A program made the position numbers and the translations under genes. A DNA stretch of 64,000 bases, taken from contig NW_020312902.1 in NCBI RefSeq assembly GCF_003265705.1, positions 11,609,072 to 11,673,071 of the forward strand. Direction: 5' to 3'. Positions within the stretch are counted from its first letter, which is position 1. Each line of letters starts with the position of its first letter. This document shows, one piece after another, positions 49,790 through 62,646 of the stretch. The stretch is from Callorhinus ursinus. Its lineage: Eukaryota > Chordata > Mammalia > Carnivora > Otariidae. Below the pieces are notes generated by a model. It ran no database searches, was not told where the DNA came from, and worked only from the letters and a program-made list of their open reading frames with translations.

Positions 49790-50560
49790 TGATTCAGCCA
49801 TTACTTATTGAACGTCTACATGTGAGGCAATAGTCTAATGTATGGGATAAGATGGGCAGGGTACGTCTTCTCCATCGTTTGCAGTTTAGTGAAAAAATGC
49901 AGGTTATGGAGTAAATACGTAATTTCTAAGGATTTTGTCACGTACAAGTCAGGGTTCCTTAAATAAGCCCATGGAGAGTACTTGGAGTACTTGATCCAGA
50001 TTTAAGGTAGGCAGAGGGTCAGGAAAGGTATTTCAAGGTTAGAGATGTCCAAATGAGATTAAGAATATGAAGAAGGGTGGCTCAGTTGGTTGGGCGACTG
50101 CCTTCGGCTCAGGTCATGATCCTGGAGTCCTGGGATCGAGTCCCGCATCGGGCTCCCTGCTCGGTGGGGAGTCTGCTTCTCCCTCTGACCCTCCCCCATC
50201 TCGTGCGCTCTCTCTCCCTCATTCTCTCTCTCAAATAGATAAATAAATAAAATCTTAAAAATAAATAAATAAATAAATAAAAATAAGAAAAAGAATATAA
50301 AGAATTAGGGGAGATGAGAAAGTATGCCTAGCTAAAAGTATGTATGTCAAACACCAGTGAGAAAGAACACTCATGGTCTCAAAGACAGTTTGTGACAAGA
50401 ATTTTGAGTTTATGGGGGGAATAGTTATTCAAGGCTGAAGAGGGAGGTGGGAGTAAGATCATAAATGGTTTTGTGTACAATATCGAGGAGTTTAAATATC
50501 ATGCTGAAAAGGATGGAAATGCATTAGAAATTTCAGGCAGAAAATGGACATGATCAGACA
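49790..50560 (+). repeat. L2-like LINE fragment split by a Can-SINE
   Basis: 'ccattacttattgaacgtct' begins it, and 'cataaatggttttgtgtaca' with 'gaaaatggacatgatcagac' near 50460-50560 continue the L2 order. The Can-SINE at 50073-50290 splits it. Confidence 0.5.
50073..50290 (+). mobile_element. Can-SINE, sense, short 5' truncation
   Basis: The usual 'ggggcacctg' head is missing; it starts at 'ggtggctcagttggttgggc'. The body is close to consensus and ends in an extended (AAAT)n tract (50240-50283). A target-site duplication (aagaatatgaag / aagaatataaag) lies at 50061-50072 and 50291-50302. The good body match suggests a fairly young copy. Confidence 0.95.
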
Positions 50561-53406
50561 TTTATTTGGAGAGTCAGAGAGGGCAGGAGTGAAGGCGCAC
50601 AGATTTAGGAGCCCAAAGCAGCAACCTCTGAAAAAGAGGATGCATTTCTAACCCCAGGCAACCAAGTCTGAGAGAAAGTAACTAACGTAACCCCACTACC
50701 TAGTGGACACACCAGTCTACAGTATGCACTCTGCATGAGACAGGAAGAAGTACGTATGAAGACTATAATCAGGGACTTCAAAGAGTCCAAGTCCAAGCAT
50801 ACTGGGATATGAAGACTTGAGATTAGCGAACACCAGGCAAAAAAATTACCATTATATTCAGTGAAGTCCTGGTTTAAAAGGCCAAGAGGCAGGTGGAATC
50901 TGCACCCTGAAGAATTTCAAGTGTTCCCACATTCATACCTTGTCCTTCAGAGACTCTAAGATGTTCTTCCCACTGATAAAACTTTTTAAATACCTAAGGT
51001 TTACTAGAGACTTCTGGGAAAGGATTTTGCCCTGGTGATTTAAACACAAAGAATTTGAGAATAATATTACCTGACCTTAGATTTCCATGGGATTTGAGGG
51101 CTATCAGTGGATGTTTTGCTTTCCTAAAACAGGATTCTTTTTTGGGTTTTGGGGTGTGTCTGTAGCTAGCACACCTTCCTTCATCTCTTGTCTCAGATGG
51201 CATCCAAGAAACATGCGGGCTGTATCCATGACATCACTGATCTAAAAGTTTCTCCTCCAGCATTGCTTCCAGATGTCCAGATCCCAAGATGCCATCCATC
51301 TTCTTCTGAAAGAAAACATTTCATCATACATTTTCCCCAAGAGCATGGGATTAATTATTTCCATACACACAGTTGTTAATTTTTATGTTTCCAAACTACT
51401 GCTGTGATATGGCAGCTAGCAGAATTAGTCTCTGGGCACAGTGTCCCCCCCCCTTTTTTTTGAATAAGAGATTTTCTTTGATGCAGCAATTTTGGCAAGT
51501 ATTTTCTCGCTCTTTCTCTCCCATCAGTTTGTTTGACTTATCTGTGCCTTGCCCAACAGACTTCCTCTTTCTAATGAAATAACAGGTTTCTAAATACCCT
51601 CCTTTTATGATAGTCTCCATAAATTGGCCCCATATCCTCCTCAGATTTAACCTGCAAGATAGGCTGATTGTTAAATGGTTGCATTTCAGTTTCACTCCCA
51701 CAAATCATTTATACAGTAGATGTTTGGAGATTTTGATATGAAAAATGTCCTTGTAGAAATCAACTGTAAGAGGAAACCTTCTCTGCTGCAAGCCTAGAGT
51801 GGGAGCCCGGGAGAAGTTGTACAGTAATTTATCTCATTGCAGCCCTTGGCTGTTAACAATTCTACAGATGCTGCATTTAGAACTTCTCTTATCAGTTGTT
51901 CATAACTTTCAGAGAATGTTCTACTCTCCCTACCTTATTCACATCAATCAATAAACAGTATACTAGCTGGAGATAAGCCAAGATGTGTCATTGAGATAAG
52001 GAGGCCTAAAGAGCTGATAGATGTTGGACCAGAGATACTGAGTGTCACCAGTAGCCAGAACAGCTTGGGTTCTGACGAACAACCTTCAGCCGTGCTATCA
52101 AGAGGACATAATCTAACCATTCAAACACACCAAGTATTGTGAGAGTGCAGACAACTGCCAGGCATCACGGTTGTATGTGTTTCTGCATGTGCATGTGTAG
52201 GTGAATGAGCATATAGCCCTACTGTAATACATATATGAGTAAATTTGGTGCCCCAACCTTGCATATTTCCCCAGTGTTCAATATTTTCATGTAAGTATGT
52301 GCTCCTTTTATCCGGTAAGATGTACTTCCTTGTAAAGGCATTGACAGGAATGATTGTGTCATTAAATCTGTTCCATCAAGAAGACTATCCCTCATTCTCA
52401 AACCATGTTTTTAATCTACTGGCACAATTGTTAAGTGTCTCATTTTAAATCTTGCAAGCTAGGTGATTTTACTTTCATGAACTAAGGCCTAGGCCCAAGA
52501 TCTGTGCTCTAGGTTGGTTCCAACTTACGTTACAGACAATGAGGCCCATGTACATAATCAGGTGATAAGAGAAGTGGCTCAGGCTTCCTTATCAGAGGGA
52601 CGAGATTATCCCCGAATAAAGGGTAGCTCTTTCCTCCCTGTGTCATCTGCATTTTTTTTTAATTGTATAAAGTCAAGTTTTGCGGAGCATCTATATGCTT
52701 TTCTTTACCTTCTCTCCAGGCAGATCCTCCCTGAGGCCAAGCTTACCTTAACTGCCTTATGATACTTTCTATGTCTAGACAATCTTTAAAAAATATCTTC
52801 CAACATTTTGCTTCTGCAGTATCTATACCCCATTTGAGATTTTGTCTTTAATCTCGGGTTGCTACTTTCTATTTTAGAAAATACCATATATACTCAGTAA
52901 AGGAACTGAAGGTAGAAGGTGTTATGAGGTAGTGACTTAGACATATTTATCCCTCATGTGCCTGACTGAGTTGATCTCTGAGTGTGCTCAGTAAATGCTT
53001 ATAAATTCACAGTGAGACTGTATAGCATAACGGGTGGAAACCTTACTCTGGAGCTAGATGCTTACATTAAATCTGGGTTTGGCCACTTTGTATGTGTGAT
53101 TTTGGGCTGGTCACTTAACCTCTTTGTGCTTCAGTATATTAATCTGTAAAATATTACTAATAGGAGCTGCCTCAGAATTATTGGCTTACAAGAGTTAATA
53201 TATATAAAGCTGTTAGAACAAATCATAGCACATACTAAGGGCTGATGATACTTATTAATATTATCTGTGAATTAATAAAAAAATCAAAATTACAGTCTAC
53301 TTCTGGTTACTACATAACACACATACAGAGATTTAGTTTAATGCCCTAGACAATTCTATTTAGAGATGTTCTCACTGCCTTCCTTCCCTGTTCTGTTTTC
53401 TTCCTC
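50561..53406. other. Intronic stretch before the candidate terminal exon
   Basis: No exon is visible except as noted downstream. A MIR lies at 53010-53270. The 101-codon antisense frame at 51396-51701 has no recognisable product. Confidence 0.5.
53010..53270 (+). repeat. MIR SINE, sense, nearly full length
   Basis: It begins 'agactgtatagcataacggg', passes 'ctggtcacttaacctctttg' and ends 'aacaaatcatagcacatact'. Confidence 0.78.
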
Positions 53407-53419
53407 ATTTTCCTCTTTT

Positions 53420-53617
53420 TTTTTTTTTTTAAGATTTTATTTATTTATTTGACAGAGAGACACAGTGAGAGAAGGAACACAAGCAGGGGGAGTGGGAGAG
53501 GGAGAAGCAGGCTTCCCGCCGAGCAGGGAGCCCGACGCGGGACTCGATCACAGGACCCCGGGATCACGACCTGAGCCGAATGCAAACGCTTAACGACTGA
53601 GCCACCCAGGCACCCTG
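53420..53617 (-). mobile_element. Can-SINE, antisense
   Basis: It has a T-run, 'aagattttatttatttattt' and ends 'gagccacccaggcaccc'. A target-site duplication (attttcctctttt, one T longer on the right) lies at 53407-53419 and 53618-53631. It ends about 213 bp before the candidate terminal exon. Confidence 0.95.
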
Positions 53618-53830
53618 ATTTTTCCTCTTTTCCCTTTCTTCCTTTGTTCCAACTGCTATCTTTAAAATTAGGAACAATGGCACATACATCAGGCAGTGTA
53701 GTAATATGTGAATATTAAGTGCCCATTTAAAAACTTAATGAGTTAAGTAATGAGTAAATTATCCTAAAATACGAAATAAAATTCTGTTTCTGTCCACTCT
53801 GTCACCATATATTAACAACTTTTTGTGCAG

Positions 53831-53905
53831 AAGGCACTAGAGGAAGATGAAAAATTCGAAGTCGGCTATGGATACCCCAGTCTGCTAAAGAAGACACACA
53901 AGTAA
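53831..53905 (+). CDS. Candidate alternative terminal coding exon
   Basis: I do not recognise this peptide. A plausible acceptor (a pyrimidine-rich stretch, a branch-point-like 'attaac' at about 53812, then 'tttttgtgcag') precedes a 24-codon open frame ending in TAA at 53903-53905. Of the three frames from 53831, only this one is open; the others stop within 3 to 6 codons. It starts in phase 0, matching the phase in which the SORCS exon ends. The peptide has an acidic cluster (EEDEKF) and GYGYPSLLKK. If spliced to the SORCS exon, the receptor would end inside its beta-propeller, without the membrane segment. Alternatives are the last exon of another same-strand gene, or chance. The poly(A) signals at 54690 support a real 3' end. 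Intermediate exons, if any, were not seen. Confidence 0.4.
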   Translation, partial: KALEEDEKFEVGYGYPSLLKKTHK

Positions 53906-54715
53906 AGCAGCAACACGAGCAGTTAGCTCAGGGATGGTATTACATCCAGCATGCTTCTGAAGGACAGGGACCCAGCCCAGCCTGCTGAGGGCAGAGGGGA
54001 CTCTCTTTCTTCTCAAGATTGACCTACAACCTATTTATTTTTTGGCCCCTCAGTTTGTGGTGTCAGTGGTTCACTGGTGAACTAGAACACGTAGACACGG
54101 TAACCTCTTGTATATAATTGTGTTTATAGTCTTAGAAATGTTCTGGAAAACAGAGATACCAACATTTAGGAAGGCTTGCATCCATATGTTCTTTATTTAA
54201 GTGTTATTTGGGAATACATTTTTATTTTCAAAATGATTCATGGAGGTGAGCAATTACTTCCTATGGTATGCAAGTCCTATCTGTACATTTAATTGTTCAC
54301 AAATAAGATTATTTCTTGCTTGAGAGGTTGGAGCCTTAGCTTAGAGCTAAAGTGTTGGGACACACCACTCACTGTAGGTCAATTACAAATGAGATAATGC
54401 ATCCAGTTGCAACAGTGCATCACCATCAGAAGCTCGGTCTGGGTTAAGTTGCAACAAAATAGGGCTGGCAGATGATTCTCATGCTCTGTACTGAGGCCTG
54501 CTTGATCCCTTTTGCCAATGCAACATTTGAGGAAACGCATGTAATGGTTTTGTCTTCGGTTGTATAGATCTTTGCCTGAATCTAGGAATTGTAGGCTTCC
54601 ATGCAGGAAATGGAAAAGTAAGGTGACCAAAGGCAATTCTCCGTTTAGGACCTTTAAGAAATGGTACCTCATATTTCAAAAAAAGGTCAAATAAACTTTT
54701 TATTTGTGTGGTAGG
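53906..54715 (+). other. Candidate 3'UTR
   Basis: About 0.8 kb of repeat-free, AT-rich sequence follows the stop codon, with UTR-like words such as 'cctatttattttttgg' and 'cttgtatataattgtg'. It ends at an AATAAA with a downstream GU-rich tract. The antisense open frames inside it (97 and 66 codons) are not supported. Confidence 0.4.
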
Positions 54716-54720
54716 TAGCT
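54690..54720 (+). terminator. Poly(A) signal with GU-rich downstream element
   Basis: A canonical AATAAA at 54690-54695 is followed by a U/GU-rich stretch ('ctttttatttgtgtggtag') at 54696-54714. This combination is the standard cleavage and polyadenylation arrangement. Confidence 0.5.
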
Positions 54721-54752
54721 TTACTTCTTGGCCAATCTATGCCTACTGCTTT

Positions 54753-54756
<4 letters not shown>

Positions 54757-54790
<34 letters not shown>
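54757..54790. repeat. Poly-A run, 34 bases, then (TG)n
   Basis: An uninterrupted A run followed by five TG units. There is no retrotransposed sequence directly to its left that I can recognise. Confidence 0.95.
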
Positions 54791-54792
<2 letters not shown>

Positions 54793-56439
54793 TGTGTGTG
54801 TTTTGGAGGATTGTGTGATTAGCTTTACTTTCTCTATCCTTGCACCACTCTGGGGGTGTACCATTTTCCTGGGTATCCAGACTACTCAGTCAGAACCCCA
54901 GCCTGAGAGATCCATCAGCTGGGTAGGTCTGGCTGCATGGATTTGAAGGTGGTAAAAGCAAACTGGCCATCTGTCTGGGGCTGGTGTAGACACATAACAG
55001 AGATGATATTGGATAATAATTCAGATTGATGTTTTACCCCAAGGGTGATAGGAGGGGTTTTGTTTTGCATGTTTTTCAACAGACCTGGTTTAAAAATTCA
55101 TGGATGCACCTGGTTGTTTGTTCCTATCCTCTGTTTTTCAGATATTCTGGTACAGCGAAAAACCTCCTCAGCAAGAGACTAAATTGGAAAAGGGTTGTAT
55201 TCAGAGCTTAGAAGAAAATCTGTGCAGTTTTCATGAAAATCACCTAAGCATAGTGCAGTAAACTGAAAAGATGGGGTGTTTTTCAGGTCAAGATTCCCAA
55301 GAGTTAGCAGCATCATGCAGTTTACTTTTTAATCAGTCTTAGAGTAAAACATCCTTTAGCCAAATGTTATATTTGAAAAATGGAAATTTAGGTTGGATCC
55401 TATTGCCCATGAATTCCAAAATGTGCAGAGGTGTTTGATGCACTAGATGCAGACAAAAAGAGCCAGAACAAAATGGCACTGTTTTTCCCAGTAGGTAATC
55501 TTACTGAATCTCTTAGAGAGAAGGTGATATATCAGTGAGAAAAGTGGTTATCAAATTAAAATAAAGGTGCTATCTCTTCTATGTAAGATTTATTCTTGGT
55601 TCAAAGTGAAAATTCTGGTTCAACTGTGGATGAGCCAAATTAAATTTGGTTAGGATCCAGGGAACTCTGTTTCAGATCAATTAATCAGTGAAAGTTTCTG
55701 TTCCCCATGCTTCTTTGTCTCTCTGTCTCTCGCTCCCTCCTTTACCCCAGGAAAAGTGAAGAAAAAGATTTAGCCTCAAAGCTGAGCTTTAATAAACAGA
55801 GTGACCTTTACATTTTAGCTCAAAGAAGTAAATATAATCTTATACGTATCATTGGCAACTGAGCCTGGGTGGGATGGGACTTATGGGTAGAAGGCAGCAC
55901 TAGAATTTACCTTCAGGGAGAAAACAAATTTGATAAAGGGACTGGTGAGAAATGCTGTATGTCAAGAAGATATACATCTTCTTAAAAATTTGTGATCTTA
56001 GATTTAGAAGGTTGCTGAACTTTCCACAGTTTAAAGCTTCCATTTAGCACAAACTTCTTTCGGCTGTTTTTGGTACCATAGTTTTACCTTGATTTCAGAA
56101 AATCTAAACTGCCAACATGTAAATTAGGCAGTTCTTCACTTAACACAAAGAAACAGCACAGGCTTCTTAGAAATAACAGGCAGTCCTTATACATTCTCCT
56201 AACTAAGGGCAGAATTTAAGACTCCAATGCTAGGGTTTAGTACCAGAAAAAGATCAATTAAAGATGAAGAATGGTATTTTTGGAAAAGGTAATGCCATTT
56301 ATAGGTAGAGAAGATTTGATTCACTAGAATTTGATATGCCCATAATCTCACTAGAATGTACCTTTCACCCTAGAAAAATTATATAATGTTTGAACCAAAA
56401 GAGATACTAGAAACTATCTTTCTGTTCCAACCCAGCAGT

Positions 56440-56560
56440 TTAAGAGGATGTATTTGGGCTCAGAGAAGTTAAGGGACTTTCCCAGTGCCCCAGAACTAGA
56501 CAGTGGGAGAAATGGAACGCAGTTTCCCATCCAAGTATATGCTGCCTTTCCCCATGACCT
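56440..56560 (-). repeat. MIR SINE, antisense
   Basis: 'ctcagagaagttaagggact' and 'ttcccagtgccccagaacta' give the reverse MIR core. Confidence 0.55.
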
Positions 56561-57239
56561 CTCCTGCAGGTTCCCTACCTTCACAGAACATCCCAATTGG
56601 GAACAGTGGACCTCTTTCCTAGTCCCATAGTTGTAGCAACTTTTTTTTAACTTCCTTATGTTGGATAACTCAAGTACATGTAGCGAATATCTTGTTCCCC
56701 ACAAATGCCAAAGATAACAGAAAAGTCCATTATTCTAAGGACACAGAATAGATGCAGATTAGTCATCTCTCCAGACAAGAAAGATAATCAAGACCACAGC
56801 TTCCTTCCACATCTGTAGCCAGCAACAACATCACCTGATCTGTTGCTCAGTGTTCCCATTCTGATTATTTTCTTGTTCTTACAGATAAATTTGAAAGTAG
56901 TGAGGGTGATCTAAAGCCACAGAAGCTAGAGAGAGTTGTAAGAGGGAACTGACAACTGTCATGTGTCTTCTCTGAGCCAGCAATGTAGATGGTAGACCAG
57001 TACTTCCCAAGGTGCATTCACAGAGCCCTGCTTCTGAGAAGCTCCATGAACAAAAATGCACTCTGTCTTCTAATACATTTGGCAGATGTTACACATGACT
57101 TCCCTTGTTTTGCTTCAGAATGTGCTCTCTAGAGACTTTAGTAAACGAAAGGACCTTTTTGTTTTTTTTCTTTATGCTAGTTTTCCTCAGATTTATATAA
57201 CAATTTTTTTTTTTTAAGTATTACAACAACTTTGCTAAG

Positions 57240-57425
57240 AAAATGCTGTGCTCATTGCTCTGGCCTCATTTAATCATCATAACCACTCTGTGAAGAGGGC
57301 ATTTTTAGCCCTATTTCATAGCCATGGAAATAAAGGATCAGACATAAGAAGTGGTTTCCCAAGGTCACATGACTAAGAAGCCCAGCTGGGATCCCAAGTG
57401 AAGCCTGTGTTCCTAGTACCTACAG
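57240..57425 (-). repeat. MIR SINE, antisense
   Basis: 'cctcatttaatcatcataac', 'tttcccaaggtcacatgact' and 'gggatcccaagtgaagcctg' follow the reverse MIR order. Confidence 0.7.
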
Positions 57426-58629
57426 GAGTCTCAATTTGAATACCTATTGGTTTGAACAGTTAATTGTAGATGAGTTAAGTGACAAGGGACTCTTTGAGCA
57501 CAGGCACTTTATTTCAAGAAAGAAAAAATGAGAGAGAGCATATGCACTGGGGGAAGTGAGGAATATCCTCAGTGTCTAATGTGCTCCCTGTCGTCTCAAT
57601 CTGTTGTTGTCCCATTTTGAACAGCAACAAAGATGCAGTACTTCTCTTTTATTTTAGCTCTGAGTTTATGCTGTTTTTTTTTTTTTTCTTATATTAATGA
57701 CAAGTACCAACAGAAAGCAACAAAGGATGATGTGGACTGTGGTAAACTGGAAAACATATGACCTCTATCAGGGATGGCAGCTCTAAAGCTCTTGTTGATT
57801 ATGACCATTTGGGAATAGGGTCTCTGTAAGTCTGCATGTTATTGGAAAATTTAAGGTTTTCTACATCAAACAGAACCTGGGTGCTGGTCAGAGTCGGCTT
57901 TGGACCAGGGGTTTTTAACCTCTGCATTTTACTGTGCTACTGGCCAAGGAAAAAAGTCTCTCACTGAAATGATTCTTTTTATCCTGATGGTTTCCTTTGT
58001 GGCAATTCCACATTCTGTGGGCTTGAGGAATTTGTTGAACACTGAAAAGGCACATGTGCTCATTTACATTGGCAAGTGTTAAATTGGGGAGACATATGTT
58101 TATTCTCCCCTCCTGTTAGATCCTTGAAGAGCGTTGGTTATCAGACTTAGCTGTAATTTCCCAAGTGGTGTGCTTCTAAAAAATCCTTTTTAGAATCTCC
58201 AGTACTTATAAATTTAGCTGGAAATAACTATAAGGTATGATTAGAATCCCAGTGGATTAGAATCCTTGTGGAAATGCTTAAACGACCAACTTTAGGGATA
58301 CTTTTATCTGGTCTAGGATTGTCTGGGTATGTTCCTGACAAACTTTTCTTCGATGAACCATTGCAATAACCTCTTAAGTGAGTTCCTTGATTCTGTATTT
58401 TCTTCTCTTTAATCCAACCTCTTTATTACCTCCAAGGTGAACATCCTAAATGAGCTATGGTCTTTCCATTTCCTGTATTTTCCTGTATTGAACCTCAGTG
58501 GATGGCTCGGAATAAATAGGTTCTCTTGTCATTTAAGTCAAAATCCCTTTCCATGGCTAGTCAAGCTCTTTGAACTTGACTGTAGACTGCTTTAGGTATC
58601 CTCTGCTGTACTGAGGAACTTGCTCTTAC

Positions 58630-58990
58630 CTCAACATATAGCACCTGTTCACATTTCTCTGTCCTTGTTTGCTGACTCCTCTGCCATGAAATCCTCCCTG
58701 TCCCTTCTGTGACATACTGGCATGACCTTCAAAACCCTCTTTAGTGTCAAGTGTTCTGTAGCTCCTTCCCTCATTCCAAGAACTGGAACACAAGTGCTCC
58801 TCTGTGTTCTCACATTACTTTGTAAGTACCAGTACCAATGCACTTGTACTCTTCCCATGGAATTTTGTCTGCCATTTCTGTATCAGAGCTGACTGTAGAA
58901 GAATTCAGTTTTGTAAGGCATTCAGTGTCTCATTCATCATTTACTCCCTAGTCTTAAGCACAATAGCTATCACTTGGTACCTGAAACTAC
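58630..58990 (+). repeat. L2-like LINE fragment
   Basis: 'catgaaatcctccctgtcc' with 'gtgttctgtagctccttccc' and 'ctcattcatcatttactccc' resembles a diverged L2 3' region. Confidence 0.4.
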
Positions 58991-61311
58991 CTAAATAAGT
59001 TGGAGAGAAAAAAAAGAAGGAGGAGAAGAAGAAATAGAAATGAATGGTTGAATGGAAAACATCTGGCCACCCCACAAGCAGTGACAATTTTCCCTCAAAA
59101 AAAAAAAAAACACAACTCTATTCCAAGAGTCGTATTTTTCTATTCTTGAAATGCCTGAAAAGGGATTGTAAGAATTTTAATTATTGAGAGTGTTTTTATT
59201 GAAATAGCCTGTAAATAAGACAGATCATACTGTTCCATTTAGTGCCTCAGGTATGACTTGAATGTAAGTTGTATCAAAGAGGAAAAATTGTTTAATTTAC
59301 ATTATTTCATATGTTTGAGACAAAGTTGGTTAATATTCAACTCAAGCTTATGCTCACTGCTTAGGAGATCTGCTTATCCTGTGGTCTAAAGTTGAGAATT
59401 CAGCCCTGAGAACTAGGTCCTTAGGTGTGAGCCATAGAAATGCCAAAAATGCTCTGAAATTATCTTGACATCATCATACCCCACCCTGCCTAATTTCACT
59501 CCCTTGAGGTTTGCTTCAGTTTCCAGTTGGAATATCTTAATTCACATTTGTAAAGTGCTGTATCATGCATAAATGAAAACATCATGGATGTATAAAATCT
59601 TCTTAAATAGTAGTTTACCCAATTTGAATTTCTTTGTGAGTGAACTATTTTTTAACATCTTACAATTTGCAGTAAATGGGTGGCAAGAAAGGTTTGCCTG
59701 CGAATTGATGGCATAGTGAAAAATGGAGAAATAATTTTTTTTTGCAGCTTCTTTATTCGGGGAACACAATTACGGAAATGTTGTGCAGTGCAGAGTTTCT
59801 AATCTCTTAGGAACTTTGTCTTCAAACTTGAAATACTCACTTGAGGTCACCCATGTGTATGTGTATATAATATATGCAGAATAATACTACATTGCTTTTT
59901 CCAGAAACTTAGATAAGGACAGGAAACATGTATAAACGTGTATAAAAACACATTAGGCACTTTTATAAACAAGCAATGAGGTCGGAATGGCAATTTATAC
60001 AAATCAATAAGAAAAAGAGACACAATCATGATTTAAAATGGAGAAAAAATATGAACTGGCAGTCTACCAAATGAGGATCTTCAAATGACTAAACACAAAT
60101 GACAAAAGGCAGAAAGGGAGGAACGGAAAATTCACTATCATTAGTAATGTGTATTGATGCAAAATATGCCTTTTTCCCCCAGTCAGCTCAGAAAACATTA
60201 TAAAAAGAGAGAAAAAATAAACCTCGTGTTGGTGATAGGTACTTCCCAAGCCCTGCCGAGGAACTATGAATTAATACTCTCTTTTTCAGAAAGCCATTTG
60301 GTGATATGAATCACAGGGGTTTACAGAATTCACGTTCTTTGATCCATAAATTCTACTTTGAGGAAATTACTTGAAGGATTAATAACTGATGGACAGAAAT
60401 ATTAATATACATTTGTCATAAGATTATATTAGTGAAATTTGGACACCTTCGGTTAGGGGTTAATTACAGAGTGGCGTATCCATACAATCAAATTCTATGT
60501 AGCCAATAAAATGTAATAACACAGGAGAATATTTAATATCCTGGAAAGTGTTTGCAGCATAGTTTTAAAATGAGGAAAGCAGGTTAAAAAACAAAGTATC
60601 ACACGGTACTCTCTCACTCTATAAATCTCTTTTCACTCTCTCCCTCTCTCCTTTCCTCCCCTCTCTTCACCTGCCCCAACTATATATGTTTCTGTATATC
60701 TATATTTGCATAAAAACAAAGATTGGGAAAGCAAACAACACACGAGTGATAATTATCTCTGCCTAGTGATGGTTGAATGATTTTTCTTTTCTTTTCCCTA
60801 AGCACTTTTTGGGGCATTTTTCAAAGTTTACGGTAATGAATACATGTAATTCTTGCTCATATTTGAAGAGAAATACTAAATTTTAAAGCAAGATGAATAA
60901 TTAAAAACTAAAATTATCGTATCTTTGGCACATTCATATTTAGCAAAAGCTAGAAACCGGTGCGGTAGCTTAAACACCTGGACTCCTATCACTAGGGGTG
61001 CTCTTTGTCTTCATCCTTTTATTCTGAATTGAAGGAATTAGGTCCAGTACCAGCTCTTTGTGAATTGAGGAAGCACCCGGGTTGAGGGGGCCCCCAGTAG
61101 CAAGACTGAGCTGCAGCCCGACAGTTAACGTGTGGCCTTTGGAGGAAAAGACCATGATTGGTGAGGATACTAAAGAAGAACTGGTCATTCTCATACCACC
61201 CAAGCCTAAGTCGAGAATATCTAAGAACTGCGAAGTAGCCAGTCACTGTTTCACAGGTGAGGCTTCACTTCATGATCCACATATTTGAGTATGGTTTCTA
61301 GAAAAACATCT

Positions 61312-61492
61312 TTTTTTTTTTTTTTAAGATGTATCTTTTTATTGGGGGGGGCAGAGGGAGAGGAAGAATCTCAAGCAGACTCCCCGCTGAGTGTGGAGCC
61401 CAACGTGGGGCTCTATCCCAGGACCCTGAGATCATGACCTGAACCGAAATCAAGAGTCCAGTGCTTAACCGACTGCACCACCCAGGCACCCC
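61312..61492 (-). mobile_element. Can-SINE, antisense
   Basis: It has a poly-T, a diverged 'aagatgtatctttttatt' and the end 'caccacccaggcacccc'. No clear target-site duplication is found. Confidence 0.9.
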
Positions 61493-62436
61493 AAATGGGT
61501 TTTAAGACAGGCTTTACTTTGGACATGTGTCCCTAATTTAATAAAATCCTTCATTGGGAGAATTATTTAGATTGAAGATGGAAGAGAGGTTTCTATTAGG
61601 TTAGCAGGAGCCTGTCTGACAGTGGAAAGGCTGCAGGGGTGAGATAAGAAGAATGATCTGACCTCGGAGAACTATTTCACGTTCAGTGGAGAGCTTAGCA
61701 CACTTCAGTAGTTCCGGAAAGTGTTACTATATCATAGTAACATGAATTAATTGAGATATATTTTCATGACCCTGGGGTCAGAGAAAGGTCAATAATACCT
61801 GGTATATTCTTTTAAGGAAAGTGTGGGTCTATCCGTGAGTTTGAAGATTTTTTTTTTCTTTCATTAAATGTAATCACTGTTTCTTGTTTATTTTGTTTGT
61901 TTTTAATTTGCCCAGTTACCTACTTTTGTAATAATTTTTCTGAGGATTTCAGATAAAGAAATGACTTCAGATAAAGGATGACTTCTAATTTACTGCCCAA
62001 ACCATACATTTTTGAGTGTCAGGAATAATATTTATGATGATACAACATGACTAAACCAGGACTGTCCCAGACAAACTCTGACATATGTTCACCCTATCTA
62101 GGATTCATTCAGAGAAAGCCAAATTGACTGTGAGCTGTCATATGGTCACAGCAGCTCCTAAATCAACATCAGCCAACTTTGTAAATGATTCTATCTTTAT
62201 CAGTGGATTTGACTCATCATATATATGAATCTCAGTCTAAAAATGCTTTTGCACAGTCACAAAATAGAATGGCACTTTTATAATTGGATTGTATGATAGC
62301 ACCTTGATTAAGAATCAGTCTAATTGTTAAGGGTGCTAACTTCTGAGCAGTTGTGATGACAAGACTCATAAATGATACTAGCTCAGATACATAAAAGATC
62401 ATGTTGTTTGCAGAGGTACAAAATTTTTGTTCTTTT
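61493..62436. other. Non-coding spacer
   Basis: I see no gene or named repeat here. Confidence 0.45.
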
Positions 62437-62449
62437 TGAACGCTTTTTT

Positions 62450-62633
62450 AAAAAAAGATTTATTTGAGAGAGAGACAGCAAGTTCATGAGTGGATGGCGG
62501 AGGGCAGAGGGAGAGGGAGAAGCTGACTCCTCACTGAGCAGGGAGCCTGACACCGGGCTAGATCCCAGGACTCTGAGATCATGACCGGAGCCAAAGGCAG
62601 ATATTTAACTGACTGAGCCACCCAGGCACCCCC
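62450..62633 (-). mobile_element. Can-SINE, antisense
   Basis: It begins with an A/T transition and 'agatttatttgagagagag' and ends 'gagccacccaggcacccc'. A target-site duplication (tgaacgctttttt / tgaacactttttt) lies at 62437-62449 and 62634-62646. Confidence 0.93.
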
Positions 62634-62646
62634 TGAACACTTTTTT

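Larger units (their letters stand above)
54716..61311. other. Intronic or intergenic stretch
   Basis: No exon is visible. It contains a 34-base poly-A run, two MIRs, an L2-like piece (58630-58990) and T- or CT-rich runs (57670-57690, 60625-60665). It is free of Can-SINEs for nearly 7.7 kb. Confidence 0.5.

Noticed and set aside
53831..54790. Processed pseudogene ending in the 34-base poly-A run
   Set aside because: A good acceptor with a pyrimidine tract precedes the segment, no upstream exons are joined to it, and the poly-A run lies about 40 bases past the GU-rich element with no matching target-site duplication found.
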